Shown here: piece after piece, positions 31,130 to 39,796 of the stretch
Layout of the letters: each line of letters opens with the position of its first letter
How positions within the stretch are numbered: the stretch's first letter is position 1
Source of the DNA: Pleurotus ostreatus/Saccharomyces cerevisiae fusant
Taxonomy: Eukaryota > Opisthokonta
Direction of reading: 5' to 3'
DNA: 39,796 nt
Assembly: GCA_024196135.1 (NCBI GenBank)
Contig: JAMQCK010000199.1
Span: forward strand, 1 to 39,796
The notes under the pieces: model-generated
Database searches by the model: none
What the model saw: only the letters and a program-made list of their open reading frames with translations
Told to the model about the DNA's origin: nothing
Made by a program: the position numbers and the translations under genes

Positions 31130-34100
31130 TTAGTAGCCTCCACCGCCGCCGTACCCGCCGCCACCGTAACCTCCCTCACCACCACCGTACCCTCCGCCGC
31201 CATAGCCGCCTTCGCCACCTCCGTAGCCGCCCTCGCCTCCACCATGGTGTCTGCCACCATGGTGACGACGACCTTCACCCTCATCGTCCAGGTTCAGGCG
31301 CTCGGCGCCAAAGGTGTCGTCGTTGCCACCGTAGCCGCCGCGACGTTCCTCGCCGCCATAGCCGCCAGAGGAGCCGCCGTAGCCACCCTCGGCACCGCCG
31401 TAGGAAGGCTGGTAGCCTCCGCCGCTGGCGCCGCCGCCGTAGCCGCTACGGTCCTCGTCGCGGCCACCACCGTAGCCACCACCACCACCAGCGTAGCTGC
31501 TCTCCTCACGGCCGCCTCCGTACGAGGGCTGATAGCCGCCGGACTCGCCGCCATAGCCGCCACCACCACCTCCGCTACCACCGTAGCTGTCTTCGTCATG
31601 GCGGCGACCATGGTGGCCACCCTCGTGACGGCTCTCGCCGCCGTAGCCACCTCCGCTGCCGCCGTAGCCGCCGCTCTCCTCGCGACGTTCACCACCGTAG
31701 CCACCGGTGCTGCCACCATAACCGCCAGTGCTCTCGCCGTAGCCGCCGCCACCGCCGCTGCCTCCGTAGCTGTTATCGTCGTCGCGACGGCTGCTGCCGT
31801 ACCCGCCGCCACCACCGCTGCTGTAGCTGTTGTCCTCATCGTGGCGACGGCCGTGGTGACCACCCTCGTGGCGGCTCTCTCCCCCGTAGCCGCTGGATTC
31901 CTCGCGGCCGCCATAGCCGCTGGACTCATCGCGACCGCCGTAGGATGGCTGGTAGCCGCTTGAGCCGCCACCGTAGCCACCACCGGTGCTACCGCCGTAG
32001 CCGCCCTCGTTGTCATCGCGGCGGCTCGACCCGTAGCTCTGCTCCTGGCGGCCGCCACCGTACCCGCCGCTGTTGTCGTCGTCGCGACGAGAGGAAGAGT
32101 AGGTGTTCTGCGAGCCGTAGTTGTCGCCGCCGCCGCCGCTAGAGTAACCTGCTATATTCATCAGATCGGTTTCCTGCAATCATCAGTGTGAGAACTCACC
32201 ACCAGTACCGCCGTAGCTCTGCTGCTGCGAGCTCTGTTGCACGGAGCTACGACCACCGCCGTGGCCGTAACCGCCGCATCCGCCACCGGTACCCTCGGAG
32301 CCGGGACGGATGTTCTTGCCTTCGCGGACGCTTTCCTTGGTCAGGAGCTGGATAATCTCGCGGCCCTCCTCGCCGAGCCCGCCGAACCAGCGCTCGAGCG
32401 TGTCGAACATCTTGCGCTGGATCTCCGAGTTGCCCGAGGCGTAGTACGGGTGGTGGAAGGCCTCGAGGATCTACGTAAGAAACCATCAGCACATATATCC
32501 CTCTCCCCACCTCAATAACTCAAAGTCGATACTCACCCTGTCAATAACCTGATCCGGATCGCTGTTATCCGCCCACGCCTGCACGATGAGGCCGACCGTG
32601 TTCTCGACGACGACCTGGGCGATCTTGCCCGCGGGCTCGTTGAGGATGAGGTTGAAGTGGTCTTTGGAGAGCAAGCTGTGGGAGGGGTCGGAGGCGTTGG
32701 CGTCGTCGAAGACCTTGTACTGGTCGTCGGAATCGATGACGGCCTTGCTGCCCTCGCCGAGGACGCTGGTGACCTGCTCCATGATGGGCTACAAACAACG
32801 ATGAGCAGAGATACGAAAACAGCAATCACGCAGACTTACGGTGATGTAGGGCGCCAGAACGGTGTAGACGTCTGCGATAATCATCAGAAGCGGTCGGCGG
32901 CGAGACGAGGAGACTACTCACAGGCGTTGAGAGCGTTGCTGAGCTGCTCAAGGAGCTCGTCGAGGCCGGGGATCTTCTCGATAGTCTCCGCAAAGTCGCG
33001 CATGAGATCGTCACGCCAGATCAGCAGCTCCTTGAACTGCTGCTGAACCTCGGGCGGGGCAATGTTGTCGGGGTCGAAATTGTACGCCTCAGACTTCGCC
33101 TTCATCTCCTCACCCTTCTGCATCTTATCGTCCCCGCCACCGCCCGAGATCTTCGAAATCAGGCCCTTAATCACGTCAATGTTCGCATTGTCCCCCTTCT
33201 TCGCATCGTCCAGCTTGTGGTTGATCTCCGTCACGCTCGACTGGCTCAGCTTATCCGTCGCCTCGCCGAGCATCGAGTGCATGAAATCGGCACTACCGAA
33301 CGTGCCGGTGATGAGCGGCGGGACGCGCTCGCCGTTGGGCGCGTTGACGAGGACGTTGTCGCCGACGTGGCAGAAGACCTCTTCGTGGCCGAGCTTGCGC
33401 AGGCCGATCTCGCACCAGTTGCTGTGCGCGAGGAGGTCCTCGAGGGTGTGCATGCCGGTGCCGAGGAGGCGGAAGGCCTCCCAGAGGTCCTCGTTGTCGT
33501 TGCCCTCGGCGCGGCGGCCGCGCTCGATGCATTCGCGGAAGACGCGGCGGATGAGGGCGGTGGAGGTATCCCAGCTCTCGCCTTCGGTCGCCATGTATTT
33601 CTGCGAAACAGGTCAGTATATGCGCCGCGGGTGAGCGGATATCAATGTACCTTCATGCCAGTACGCTCGTCAATTTCGAGCTCGCGTTCGTCGACAGGCG
33701 GGCGCAGCTTGGGGTGGATCTGGCGAGCATCGCCCTCAGCCTCGGCGTAACCCCTTCGGACGCGTTAGCAACGCTGCGGACAGTCTACCATGATGCTAGG
33801 GACTCACTTGGGGTTATCAATGTGCTCAGTTGGAAGGTAGACGCCCAAACGGTCGGCAGTGACTTCGAACTCGCGCGTGGCATAGCCAAAGTCCTACGTG
33901 ATTGTCAAAGAAATGGCGTGAACGAACGCTAAAGACACGTACGACAAAGCCAAGGACGGAGACGACGAGAACAATGGTGTCAGCGGAGAGCTTGCTCAAA
34001 CCGGCAATATCCATTGCCTGTGAACGATCTTAGATCGCGATCTCGGGGGAGGGACAAAGATGGATATACCTGCGAGAAGTCGCGCAGCCAGTTGCCCTAG

Positions 34101-34497
34101 GCGACCGTCAGCGAGCTGTAGTATACATAGCTAGATTGCCACTCACAAAGTAGACGCGCTTGACATCCGTGCCAGAGAACTTCTGCCCGCCACTCGCTTC
34201 CTTCAAGACCTTCTTCGCAAAGCCAAGAATACCTCCGCCATGGCCGCCCGAGCTGTGACCGACCGCCTTCACCAGCTCAGAGAGCACGTTCTCGATATCA
34301 CCATGACGAAATGCCTTGCCTAGCAGAGCGCAGGCCCACTGTCAGCCGCCTATTCTTGGTCAAAAGGGTACCATATCGGACGTACCGTTGAGGTATGCGA
34401 AATCCGGGATGTCACCGGCGCCAAACGCGTATGTCTCGGCCGGGAGACACACGAGGATGACCGTTAGCAGTAGAAGAGTTGTTGTGAAAGTTAACAT
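31130..34497 (-). CDS. het-c: HET-C heterokaryon-incompatibility family protein
   Basis: Eleven exons, minus strand: 34497-34386, 34319-34147, 34096-34070, 34017-33943, 33893-33808, 33753-33651, 33600-32922, 32871-32840, 32788-32537, 32470-32200, 32148-31130; 942 residues. A signal peptide (LTFTTTLLLLTVILVCLPAE) leads into AFGAGDIPDFAYLNGKAFRH, GNWLRDFSQAMDIAGL and LGTGMHTLEDLLAHSNWCEI, the core of the HET-C domain (residues to about 560). Two exons are very short (27 and 32 nt). From about residue 570 the protein is a Gly/Tyr-rich tail with EGGHHGRRHDED units and GGYGG repeats. In Neurospora crassa, het-c allele differences trigger death of fused hyphae, and its product is also Gly-rich at the C-terminus. 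Whether this homologue acts in self/nonself recognition is inference; many fungi keep the gene without known incompatibility. All junctions keep frame. Confidence 0.92.
31133..32148 (-). repeat. Gly/Tyr/His-rich coding repeats of HET-C
   Basis: One exon of 1.0 kb coding degenerate GGYGG, SSGYGG, GGYQPSYGG and EGGHHGRRHDED units. The DNA is built from related GGCGGCTACGGYGGY-like blocks. EGGHHGRRHDED occurs twice and GRRHHGGRHHGGG once near the end. The opposite strand is open for long stretches only because of this composition. Confidence 0.85.
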
Positions 34498-34694
34498 TCG
34501 GGGCTGGGTGAGGGGGAGAGGCAAGGGGGAATCGCTGGCGACCGCGTCCGCCGTTCCCTGGCAACATCGATTATCAGTGATGTCATCCTGGCCCGCATAA
34601 GCGGAGACCGCAGCATCGCTATGGCGGTGTGGACCCACAAAGGCATCCAACAAGGGCTTTATGGCTTCGTATTTACTTTCTACTTCTATGTGAT

Positions 34695-35940
34695 CTACTT
34701 GGTAGGCTCTGCATCGTCGACAGAGTCGTACAATTCACCGATAATCCTCTTTTGCGCCTCCACCTTCGACTCGCCAGGTGCAGGCCCAATCGCACGGACG
34801 ACAACGTACTTCCTCCCCCACAGAATCTCCTCGCCAACCTCTCCGAACTTCGACGCGTCGTCCTTCGTCGCAGCAAAGACCTGGTGCGATCCTGTTACCA
34901 AACCACCCGCTTCCTGCGCAATGACGATTCCTGCGCAGACGTCCCATGGGTAGCAGCCAATTTCCCTGTGCATGTCGTAAGTGAGTGCGAATATACAAAA
35001 GGAGCTTCACTCACCAGTACACATCCAATGAGCCCCGGGCGACCAGCGTAAAGTTGAGAGCAGCGCTGCCAAGACTGCGCAAGCTGTGCGCCATCTTGCC
35101 GCCCTTGACGCCCGCCTCTGGGTTTCCAGCCAGACGATAGAAGGACGCGGACTTCTTCGCCAGGATCTCCTCAGAGCGATCAGCACCCCACTCGATTCCT
35201 AAAGGCTGGGATGAGCACTGAGTAGTATGTGAAGGAGCATTTGACGAACCTAGCAAGCCCTGCGAGAGGGAAGTCAGAGGGCGGGGTTCGATAGTCAAAG
35301 GTAGTCTCAGAGGCTGGTTGTTGATGCCCTCCGTGACGAAGGCACCTTGACCAGTAATGGCAGTGTACTAAAGAGGATGTTAGCAAAGTGCTGCTGGAGA
35401 TGGAAAGCAATGACGTACCAGGTGGTCGAGGAAAGGGTTGTAGATGACGCCAAGTACGGGCTTCTTCTTGTAAATGAGGCCAAGGGAGATGCAAACGAAC
35501 GGGAAGCCATGAATGAAGTTGGTGGTCCCATCTGCATACCCAGTCAATGCCGCGCGCAACAAAATGTGGTCGAAGTCCCTCACCAATAGGATCTACACAG
35601 AAGGTCGGCTTGTCCGAAAGCGGCGGCCTCGACCCAGCAGCATAGGACTCCTCTCCCAAGCTAATACGAACATTCAGCACCCCAAATCCATCCAAACACT
35701 CGCCACTCACAACTCAAAATCAGGGTACTTCCCCGCAATCTCCTTCTTCACCAGCTCCTCCACCTTCACGTCGTACTCCGTCACCAGATCCACCGAGTTC
35801 TTCTTCTCGTTGATCTCGAACGCGGGCGCGTTGCGGATAGCCTGCGAGCCCGCGAGGATGACCTCGCCCGCGCGCCGCGCGAGGTTGGTGGTGAAGGCGA
35901 GGATGGTCCGGTAATCGGCGACGGTAAGGTCGGTGGGCAT
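34695..35940 (-). CDS. Inositol monophosphatase
   Basis: Six exons, minus strand: 35940-35711, 35660-35584, 35531-35419, 35367-35250, 35198-35015, 34965-34695; 330 residues. It hydrolyses myo-inositol 1-phosphate to inositol, a Mg-dependent step in inositol supply. Metal-site motifs are FLGEES (Glu), [20 protein letters not shown] (family signature 1, split by intron 2) and [20 protein letters not shown] (signature 2). N-terminal LARRAGEVI and [15 protein letters not shown] are also typical. About 330 residues is longer than animal enzymes, as in other fungi, because of extra C-terminal residues. The adjoining 5' flank carries a box array (36091-36298). Confidence 0.94.
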
Positions 35941-36417
35941 GGTGGGTGGTGTATATGGGGAGGGGATAGGGGATGTAGTGGTGGTGTTGTGCGGTGGGTG
36001 TGGGGTGATGGGAGTGAGTGGTCAAGAGGGTGGTTGTGGTGATCGATAAAGCGCGCGGACATATAAAGCCTCGGCGCCGTTCACGTCATAATTCCAGTTC
36101 GCGTCCCGCCATTCCAGTTCTCGACGACGCATTCCAGTTCATGTCGGCGGAAATCGTGTCGCATCGCGTCGTATTCCAGTTCGCAGCACTTGAATTCCAG
36201 TCCGCATCGCGTTGAATTCCAGTCCGCGTCGTTCGATTCCAGTCTGGTGCTCCGCATTCCAGTTCGCCATTCCCTTTTCACGCTTCGTATTCCAGTTCGG
36301 GACGGGCAGAAGTGGGCACGTTCGTGGGATGGGGTGCGTGCGTGCTGCACGAGCTCAGTCAGCGTCCTGGGTCCCCGGAGAAACGGCGCGCGGCGCACCA
36401 ATGGGACCGAGCTAAGA
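35941..36417. other. Promoter region of inositol monophosphatase
   Basis: About 480 bp between the IMPase ATG and the DPH4 stop codon. CATATAAAG at 36060-36068 is TATA-like on either strand. The box array at 36091-36298 fills most of the rest. Confidence 0.5.
36091..36298 (+). repeat. Nine ATTCCAGTTC-like boxes spaced about 20 bp apart
   Basis: Box starts are 36091, 36111, 36131, 36173, 36194, 36216, 36236, 36256 and 36289, with spacings of 20, 20, 42, 21, 22, 20, 20 and 33. Most read ATTCCAGTTC; others read ATTCCAGTCC or ATTCCAGTCT. The sequence between boxes is variable although often GCGTC-like. The boxes keep register (42 is two steps) although the spacers differ. Confidence 0.9.
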
Positions 36418-37055
36418 TCACTGCTCCTTTCCTTCCTCACCCTCATCCTCCGCCAGCTCGTAGCCCACCCAAACCACTTCTGAACAGTCATCGCACGCGA
36501 TCAAATGCTTCCCCGCCTCCATGTCCGTCTCCGAGATCCGATAAATGCCCCCACATCGGCAGGCGTATGTCCAGACGAGCTCCTCGTCATCATCCTCTCC
36601 GATCGCGTCGAAATCCTCCAGCGAGATGACCTGAGCGGGTCGCGGTCCACCATGTTGACTCTTCTTCCGCGCTAGGGACCGATCGTACCGCTCCCTCTTG
36701 AGTGGCGAAGACAGCGTCTCGTACGCTTCCTTTATGACGGAAACCGTGATCTGCTGGCTACTGGGACCGTGCGCCTTGTCGGGATGGTGCGTAAGGAGCG
36801 CGCGATGGTACGCGTCCTTCAGGGCTACCGGAGATGCATCTCGAGGCACGGATAGCACCGCGTAGAAATCCACCAGCGCGTCGTCGGCCAGCCTGAACGA
36901 GAACAATGGGCGATCAGGGTAAAGAACAAAGAGCGTTATTTGTGGCGTCGATGGTGCGAGCAACTGCCCGTCATCCTTTCGCGTCGCTGGCTTCCATCGT
37001 ACAGAGAATCCGTGTCCTCCCCGATTATAGGACATGAAGTCAGCCAGGGTCCCAT
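36418..37055 (-). CDS. DPH4: Diphthamide biosynthesis protein 4 (J-domain, CSL zinc finger)
   Basis: The last exon (36892-36418) carries a J domain (DFYAVLSVPRDASP, DAYHRALLTHHPDKAHG with HPD, YETLSSPLKRERYD). It then has PAQVISLEDFDAI and a zinc module with C-x-C (YACRCGGIYRI) and C-x2-C (CDDC), the DPH-type CSL finger. Dph4/Jjj3 delivers electrons and iron for the first diphthamide step on elongation factor 2. Start choice: splicing an exon 37055-37003 to the acceptor at 36893 gives 175 residues, the usual family size. An unspliced start at 37035 gives 205 residues with an odd N-terminus (MSYNRGGHGF..) whose codons look intronic (TTCTCGTTCAG precedes the J domain). The spliced model is preferred. 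It starts 40 bp after the proteasome gene stop. Confidence 0.87.
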
Positions 37056-37095
37056 GGTATATCGTACAATTATCATCAATGCAGAGAAAGCGCGT

Positions 37096-38138
37096 TTACA
37101 TGACATCTATCACCGCCTGCAGAGCCGCATTGTCCAGAATCTCGAAGCCCTTCTCTGGTGTTACCTGAATATGAGACGTTAGTGAGCATTGTGAGAGAAT
37201 CAATCGGAACGAGTAGACGCACTTGCGCGACCTGCACGTTGTTCTGATCCAACTTCTCCTCCATGACCTGCTTTAGTACGCGCAGGGTCAAGATTCTTGC
37301 CTCCTGGAGCGTCATTTGCTGCGACCTGGGTTCAGCGCCATGAAGCCAGAGACGATGAGATGAACGCGCCTTGTGCCACTTGTCCTGCAGCTCGGATTGT
37401 GCTGCCTCGGACCCAGATCCGATAGCCTTCGCGTCGTACCGCACGAACGTCCCTGACGGGTCGGTGTGGAACCTAAGAGCATCTTCGTCAGGATCACTCT
37501 TCGGCTCATGTCATTGATGCACGCACAGTTGCGGCCCCAACTCATCAATCCCCGCAATAAGCAACGCCACGCCAAACGGCCTGCTCATCATCGCCTCCTC
37601 ATCGTGCACGCTCTCCCCAAACCTGAGCGCCAGATCGCACACCGCCTGCGTGCAGCTCTCGACCTTGATCCGCTCGTCGTACACGAACGCGTGGTTCTGC
37701 GCGGTCACCCGCGCGTGATCGACCATCGTGCGCGCGTCCGCGGTGAGCCCGGAGACGGCGCAGCCGAGGTGGCGGTCGATCTCCATTATCTTTTCGATGG
37801 ATGAGGCTTCGAGGAGGGGGGATTGGACGCGCTTCTCGACGGCGATGACGACGCCCTCGGGGGTCTTGACGCCGACGGTGGTAGAGCCGAGCTGGGTAGG
37901 GGCTCAGGAAGGGTAGGAGGTAGATAGTTGGTCTTGTATCACCTTGATTGCCTCAATGGCGTACTCGACTGGTATTCTCATTAGTGAGAGGGAGGACGAG
38001 TGTTGATTGATCGCGCACCTTGGAACAGACGCCCCTCCGGAGAGAAGGTGTTGACACCGCGGTCTGTGGGATCGGGGTGAGACTTTGTTCGCCCTGTTGG
38101 ACGTGATGCGCACCGTATTCTGAGCGTGTCAAGAACAT
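37096..38138 (-). CDS. PUP2: 20S proteasome subunit alpha-5
   Basis: Seven exons, minus strand: 38138-38114, 38063-38019, 37968-37943, 37891-37527, 37472-37370, 37318-37223, 37164-37096; 242 residues. The start [20 protein letters not shown] then [20 protein letters not shown] is the alpha-subunit signature and specifically alpha-5. Later blocks are [70 protein letters not shown] and [20 protein letters not shown]. Alpha subunits form the outer rings and gate of the 20S core and are not catalytic. The intron after KWHK starts GCGCGT, not GT; it is the only split that keeps the conserved KWHK-QMTLQEA join. Divergent from the F-box gene at 38423. Confidence 0.95.
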
Positions 38139-38359
38139 GGTGTACGTTGAAGAACGCGAGAAGATGAGGGACCAATGTGAGCTTGCGTGCGCGCGACGCG
38201 CGTCAAGCCATCGTGAGAAGATACTGCCGAAAGTGAGCACGGGCCGGACATCCGCTCATTGTCCTCAACTTGTCGGCATATCCTATCCTGTCCTCCTCCT
38301 TCATGGCGTGCTCAGGATCGCTGAACGCCAGTTAAAATGCACGGGCCCGCTCCAAAACA

Positions 38360-38365
38360 TATAAA
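38360..38365 (+). promoter_or_regulatory. TATA box of the 38423 gene
   Basis: AACATATAAAGAC lies about 63 bp before the ATG at 38423. Confidence 0.55.
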
Positions 38366-38422
38366 GACTCTGAGGTGCCATCCCCACACTTCCCCTTTCC
38401 CTTCCCGAGTTGCCACTCACCG

Positions 38423-39697
38423 ATGTCTGTAACGATCGACAAGCTGCCCACAGAGATCATTTTCTACATCTTCGAATGGTACTCTAATTGCGTTACTCCT
38501 CTCTCGCCTTTTTGTCTCTCCACTTCGCACGAAGAGGACCCCGTACTGCGTGTCGGCCCTGGCATACATGGGCGTCTGCCAATTTGTGGCGCGAGCGCCC
38601 TGCGAGCCGTTTGTCGGAGGTGGTGTGCCGCAGCTGACGCATCCCCGTCACTCTGGACGACAATCTTCCTATACCACCCATCGGACTTCGGGATCCAGCA
38701 ACTCACCAAGTATCTCGACCGTGCAGGTCAGCGCCTCATGACGCTTCACTTCACCGAAGAATTATATAGCAAGGCGTCAGTTGCCTCAATTAAGTCGCTC
38801 GTCTCGATAATGGCAGACGAACACTATATCCATCGCTGGAAGGAGCTGGTGATGAATCTCCAGCACTCGCAGCCTCAAGTGTCTCTCGAAGCTTTTGCGC
38901 AATTCTTCTCGGCAGCCAGGTCCCCGACCAAGCTCGAACGCTTTGCCCTTCGGATTGGGCTCCTTCTCCCATATATGCTGGAGGATCATCATGCCAGTGC
39001 TCTAAGAGCCATTTGGACAACAGCATCCCCTCGAGCACACAATCTGGAGGCGATAGACTGCACCGGCGCCTTACCCGTTCTGCCCACCTTCCCGTTCGAC
39101 TCTTTGCGGCGTCTGCGACATATTTTGACCGACTGCAACGTCGGTGACGACCCCTCCCAATTGAGCGATCTGGTCGCTCTGCTGAAAGCCTGTCCAGAGC
39201 TTGACGTCCTCGACATTTCTCATTTTGTGGATGAGGATCCAGCCACTGACGACCAGGAGTCCGCAATCACGCCCGCGTTCAACACACACCTTCACACCTT
39301 TCGCGCACGCGCTTGCTGGATACCTCCTGCCTTTGCGTCCCTCATATGTACGCCTTCGCTCAGACGCCTCGAGCTCGTCGACGAGTGCGTGATTGAGAGC
39401 AAGACATTGTGTAAATGGCTGAACTTCTCGCACGCGCGCCTAGAGATGCTGCACTTGGAAGGGGCCAAGGGTTTGGACCGCCTGAGTCTAGCGGAAGCTG
39501 TAGATCTCGTCGATGTTGATATTCTGAAGGACTTGCGCGTGCTTTGTGTGACAGTTGTGTGGTGGGACAGACACCTACAAAAGCCAGATCTCGGGCCCTA
39601 TATCGATGCCTGCCGCTCTAAGTCTGTCACCGGGTATGTTGACTTCGAGCAGGCTGTCGATGCATACCTGGAGGGGAAGCGCCAGTGCCATGAGTGA
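38423..39697 (+). CDS. F-box-like protein
   Basis: Single exon, 424 residues. The start ATGTCTGTAACG follows a TATA box by about 60 bp. The N-terminus MSVTIDKLPTEIIFYIFEWY and, after a 30-residue Pro/Ser insert, ALRAVCRRWCAAADASPSLW TTIFLY form an interrupted F-box as common in agaricomycetes. The rest has leucine-rich segments (LERFALRIGLLLPYM, LEAIDCTGALPVLP, LDVLDISHF, LRRLELVDECV, LEMLHLEGAKGLDRL) consistent with an LRR-type substrate-binding part. It probably acts as an SCF adaptor; no substrate can be inferred. It is only distantly like the 9609 gene. The frame is intact to the stop at 39695-39697. Confidence 0.85.
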   Translation: MSVTIDKLPTEIIFYIFEWYSNCVTPLSPFCLSTSHEEDPVLRVGPGIHGRLPICGASALRAVCRRWCAAADASPSLWTTIFLYHPSDFGIQQLTKYLDRAGQRLMTLHFTEELYSKASVASIKSLVSIMADEHYIHRWKELVMNLQHSQPQVSLEAFAQFFSAARSPTKLERFALRIGLLLPYMLEDHHASALRAIWTTASPRAHNLEAIDCTGALPVLPTFPFDSLRRLRHILTDCNVGDDPSQLSDLVALLKACPELDVLDISHFVDEDPATDDQESAITPAFNTHLHTFRARACWIPPAFASLICTPSLRRLELVDECVIESKTLCKWLNFSHARLEMLHLEGAKGLDRLSLAEAVDLVDVDILKDLRVLCVTVVWWDRHLQKPDLGPYIDACRSKSVTGYVDFEQAVDAYLEGKRQCHE

Positions 39698-39796
39698 TAC
39701 TGTACTTCCATTTGGATACAACTTTTGGTCGAATGTACGGGTCGTGTGAAGACTCTCAAGGAAGTCAGAAGGACAGATGAACCTCGTCATCATATG

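Noticed and set aside
31244..31963. Long plus-strand frame rich in Ala and Val
   Set aside because: It is the complement of the Gly-rich HET-C exon; GGN repeats on one strand give NCC/GCC repeats on the other, so openness is compositional. The HET-C frame has spliced, conserved neighbours.
36091..36298. CRISPR-like look of the ATTCCAGTTC array
   Set aside because: Repeats are 10 bp and spacers about 10 bp in a eukaryotic genome with no cas genes; spacing and size do not fit CRISPR.
36418..37035. Unspliced 205-residue start for DPH4
   Set aside because: The extra N-terminus has intron-like codons and a TTCTCGTTCAG acceptor; the spliced model gives the usual family length. Not fully excluded.

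Overview
The window is fungal nuclear DNA from a basidiomycete, most likely an agaricomycete. Evidence: GC-rich exons are broken by many 49-66 bp introns with GTRNGY donors, CTNAC/CTNAT-type branch sites and YAG acceptors. Several exons are microexons of 14-32 nt. The conserved proteins (nicotinamidase, RPS20, ATP synthase subunit e, RbAp48/Hat2-type WD40, HET-C, inositol monophosphatase, DPH4, proteasome alpha-5, COG8) are eukaryotic, and a tRNA-Trp carries a nuclear-type intron. I see no transposase, reverse transcriptase, CRISPR or plasmid feature. The organism call is inference from gene structure, not from a database match.

Layout. 1-5.6 kb: the 5' end of a minus-strand gene (1-128), then three tandem plus-strand genes (483-2201, 2823-3926, 4433-5602). 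These form an unrecognised, diverging paralogous family with shared motifs, start context, core promoter position and upstream sequence; this is the best candidate for something undescribed. 5.6-9.6 kb: gene-poor, with several unrelated minisatellites that all repeat at about 20 bp. 9.6-11 kb: a three-exon F-box gene. 11-13 kb: no gene seen.

13-24.2 kb: COG8; a multi-pass membrane protein; a nicotinamidase with a signal peptide (minus) divergent from ribosomal protein S20 (plus); a membrane-anchored degenerate SDR-like protein; and a disordered protein with one C-terminal membrane segment (minus). 24.9-28.9 kb: a small orphan gene (minus), mitochondrial ATP synthase subunit e and a Hat2/Msi1/RbAp48-type histone-binding WD40 protein. 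29-34.5 kb: a tRNA-Trp half-gene, an SDR whose active-site Lys is Arg, an intact tRNA-Trp with intron, and an 11-exon HET-C homologue with a very long Gly/Tyr/His-rich tail.

34.7-38.1 kb: inositol monophosphatase (its 5' flank holds nine ATTCCAGTTC-like boxes at about 20 bp spacing), DPH4 and proteasome alpha-5 (with a probable GC-AG intron), all on the minus strand. The window closes with a second F-box-type gene (38423-39697).

Apart from the A/B/C family, the neighbours share no pathway: this is housekeeping sequence interleaved with lineage-specific genes. Gene models were built by splicing by eye with reading frame checked across every junction. They are strong where the family is conserved and weaker for orphan genes and first exons.
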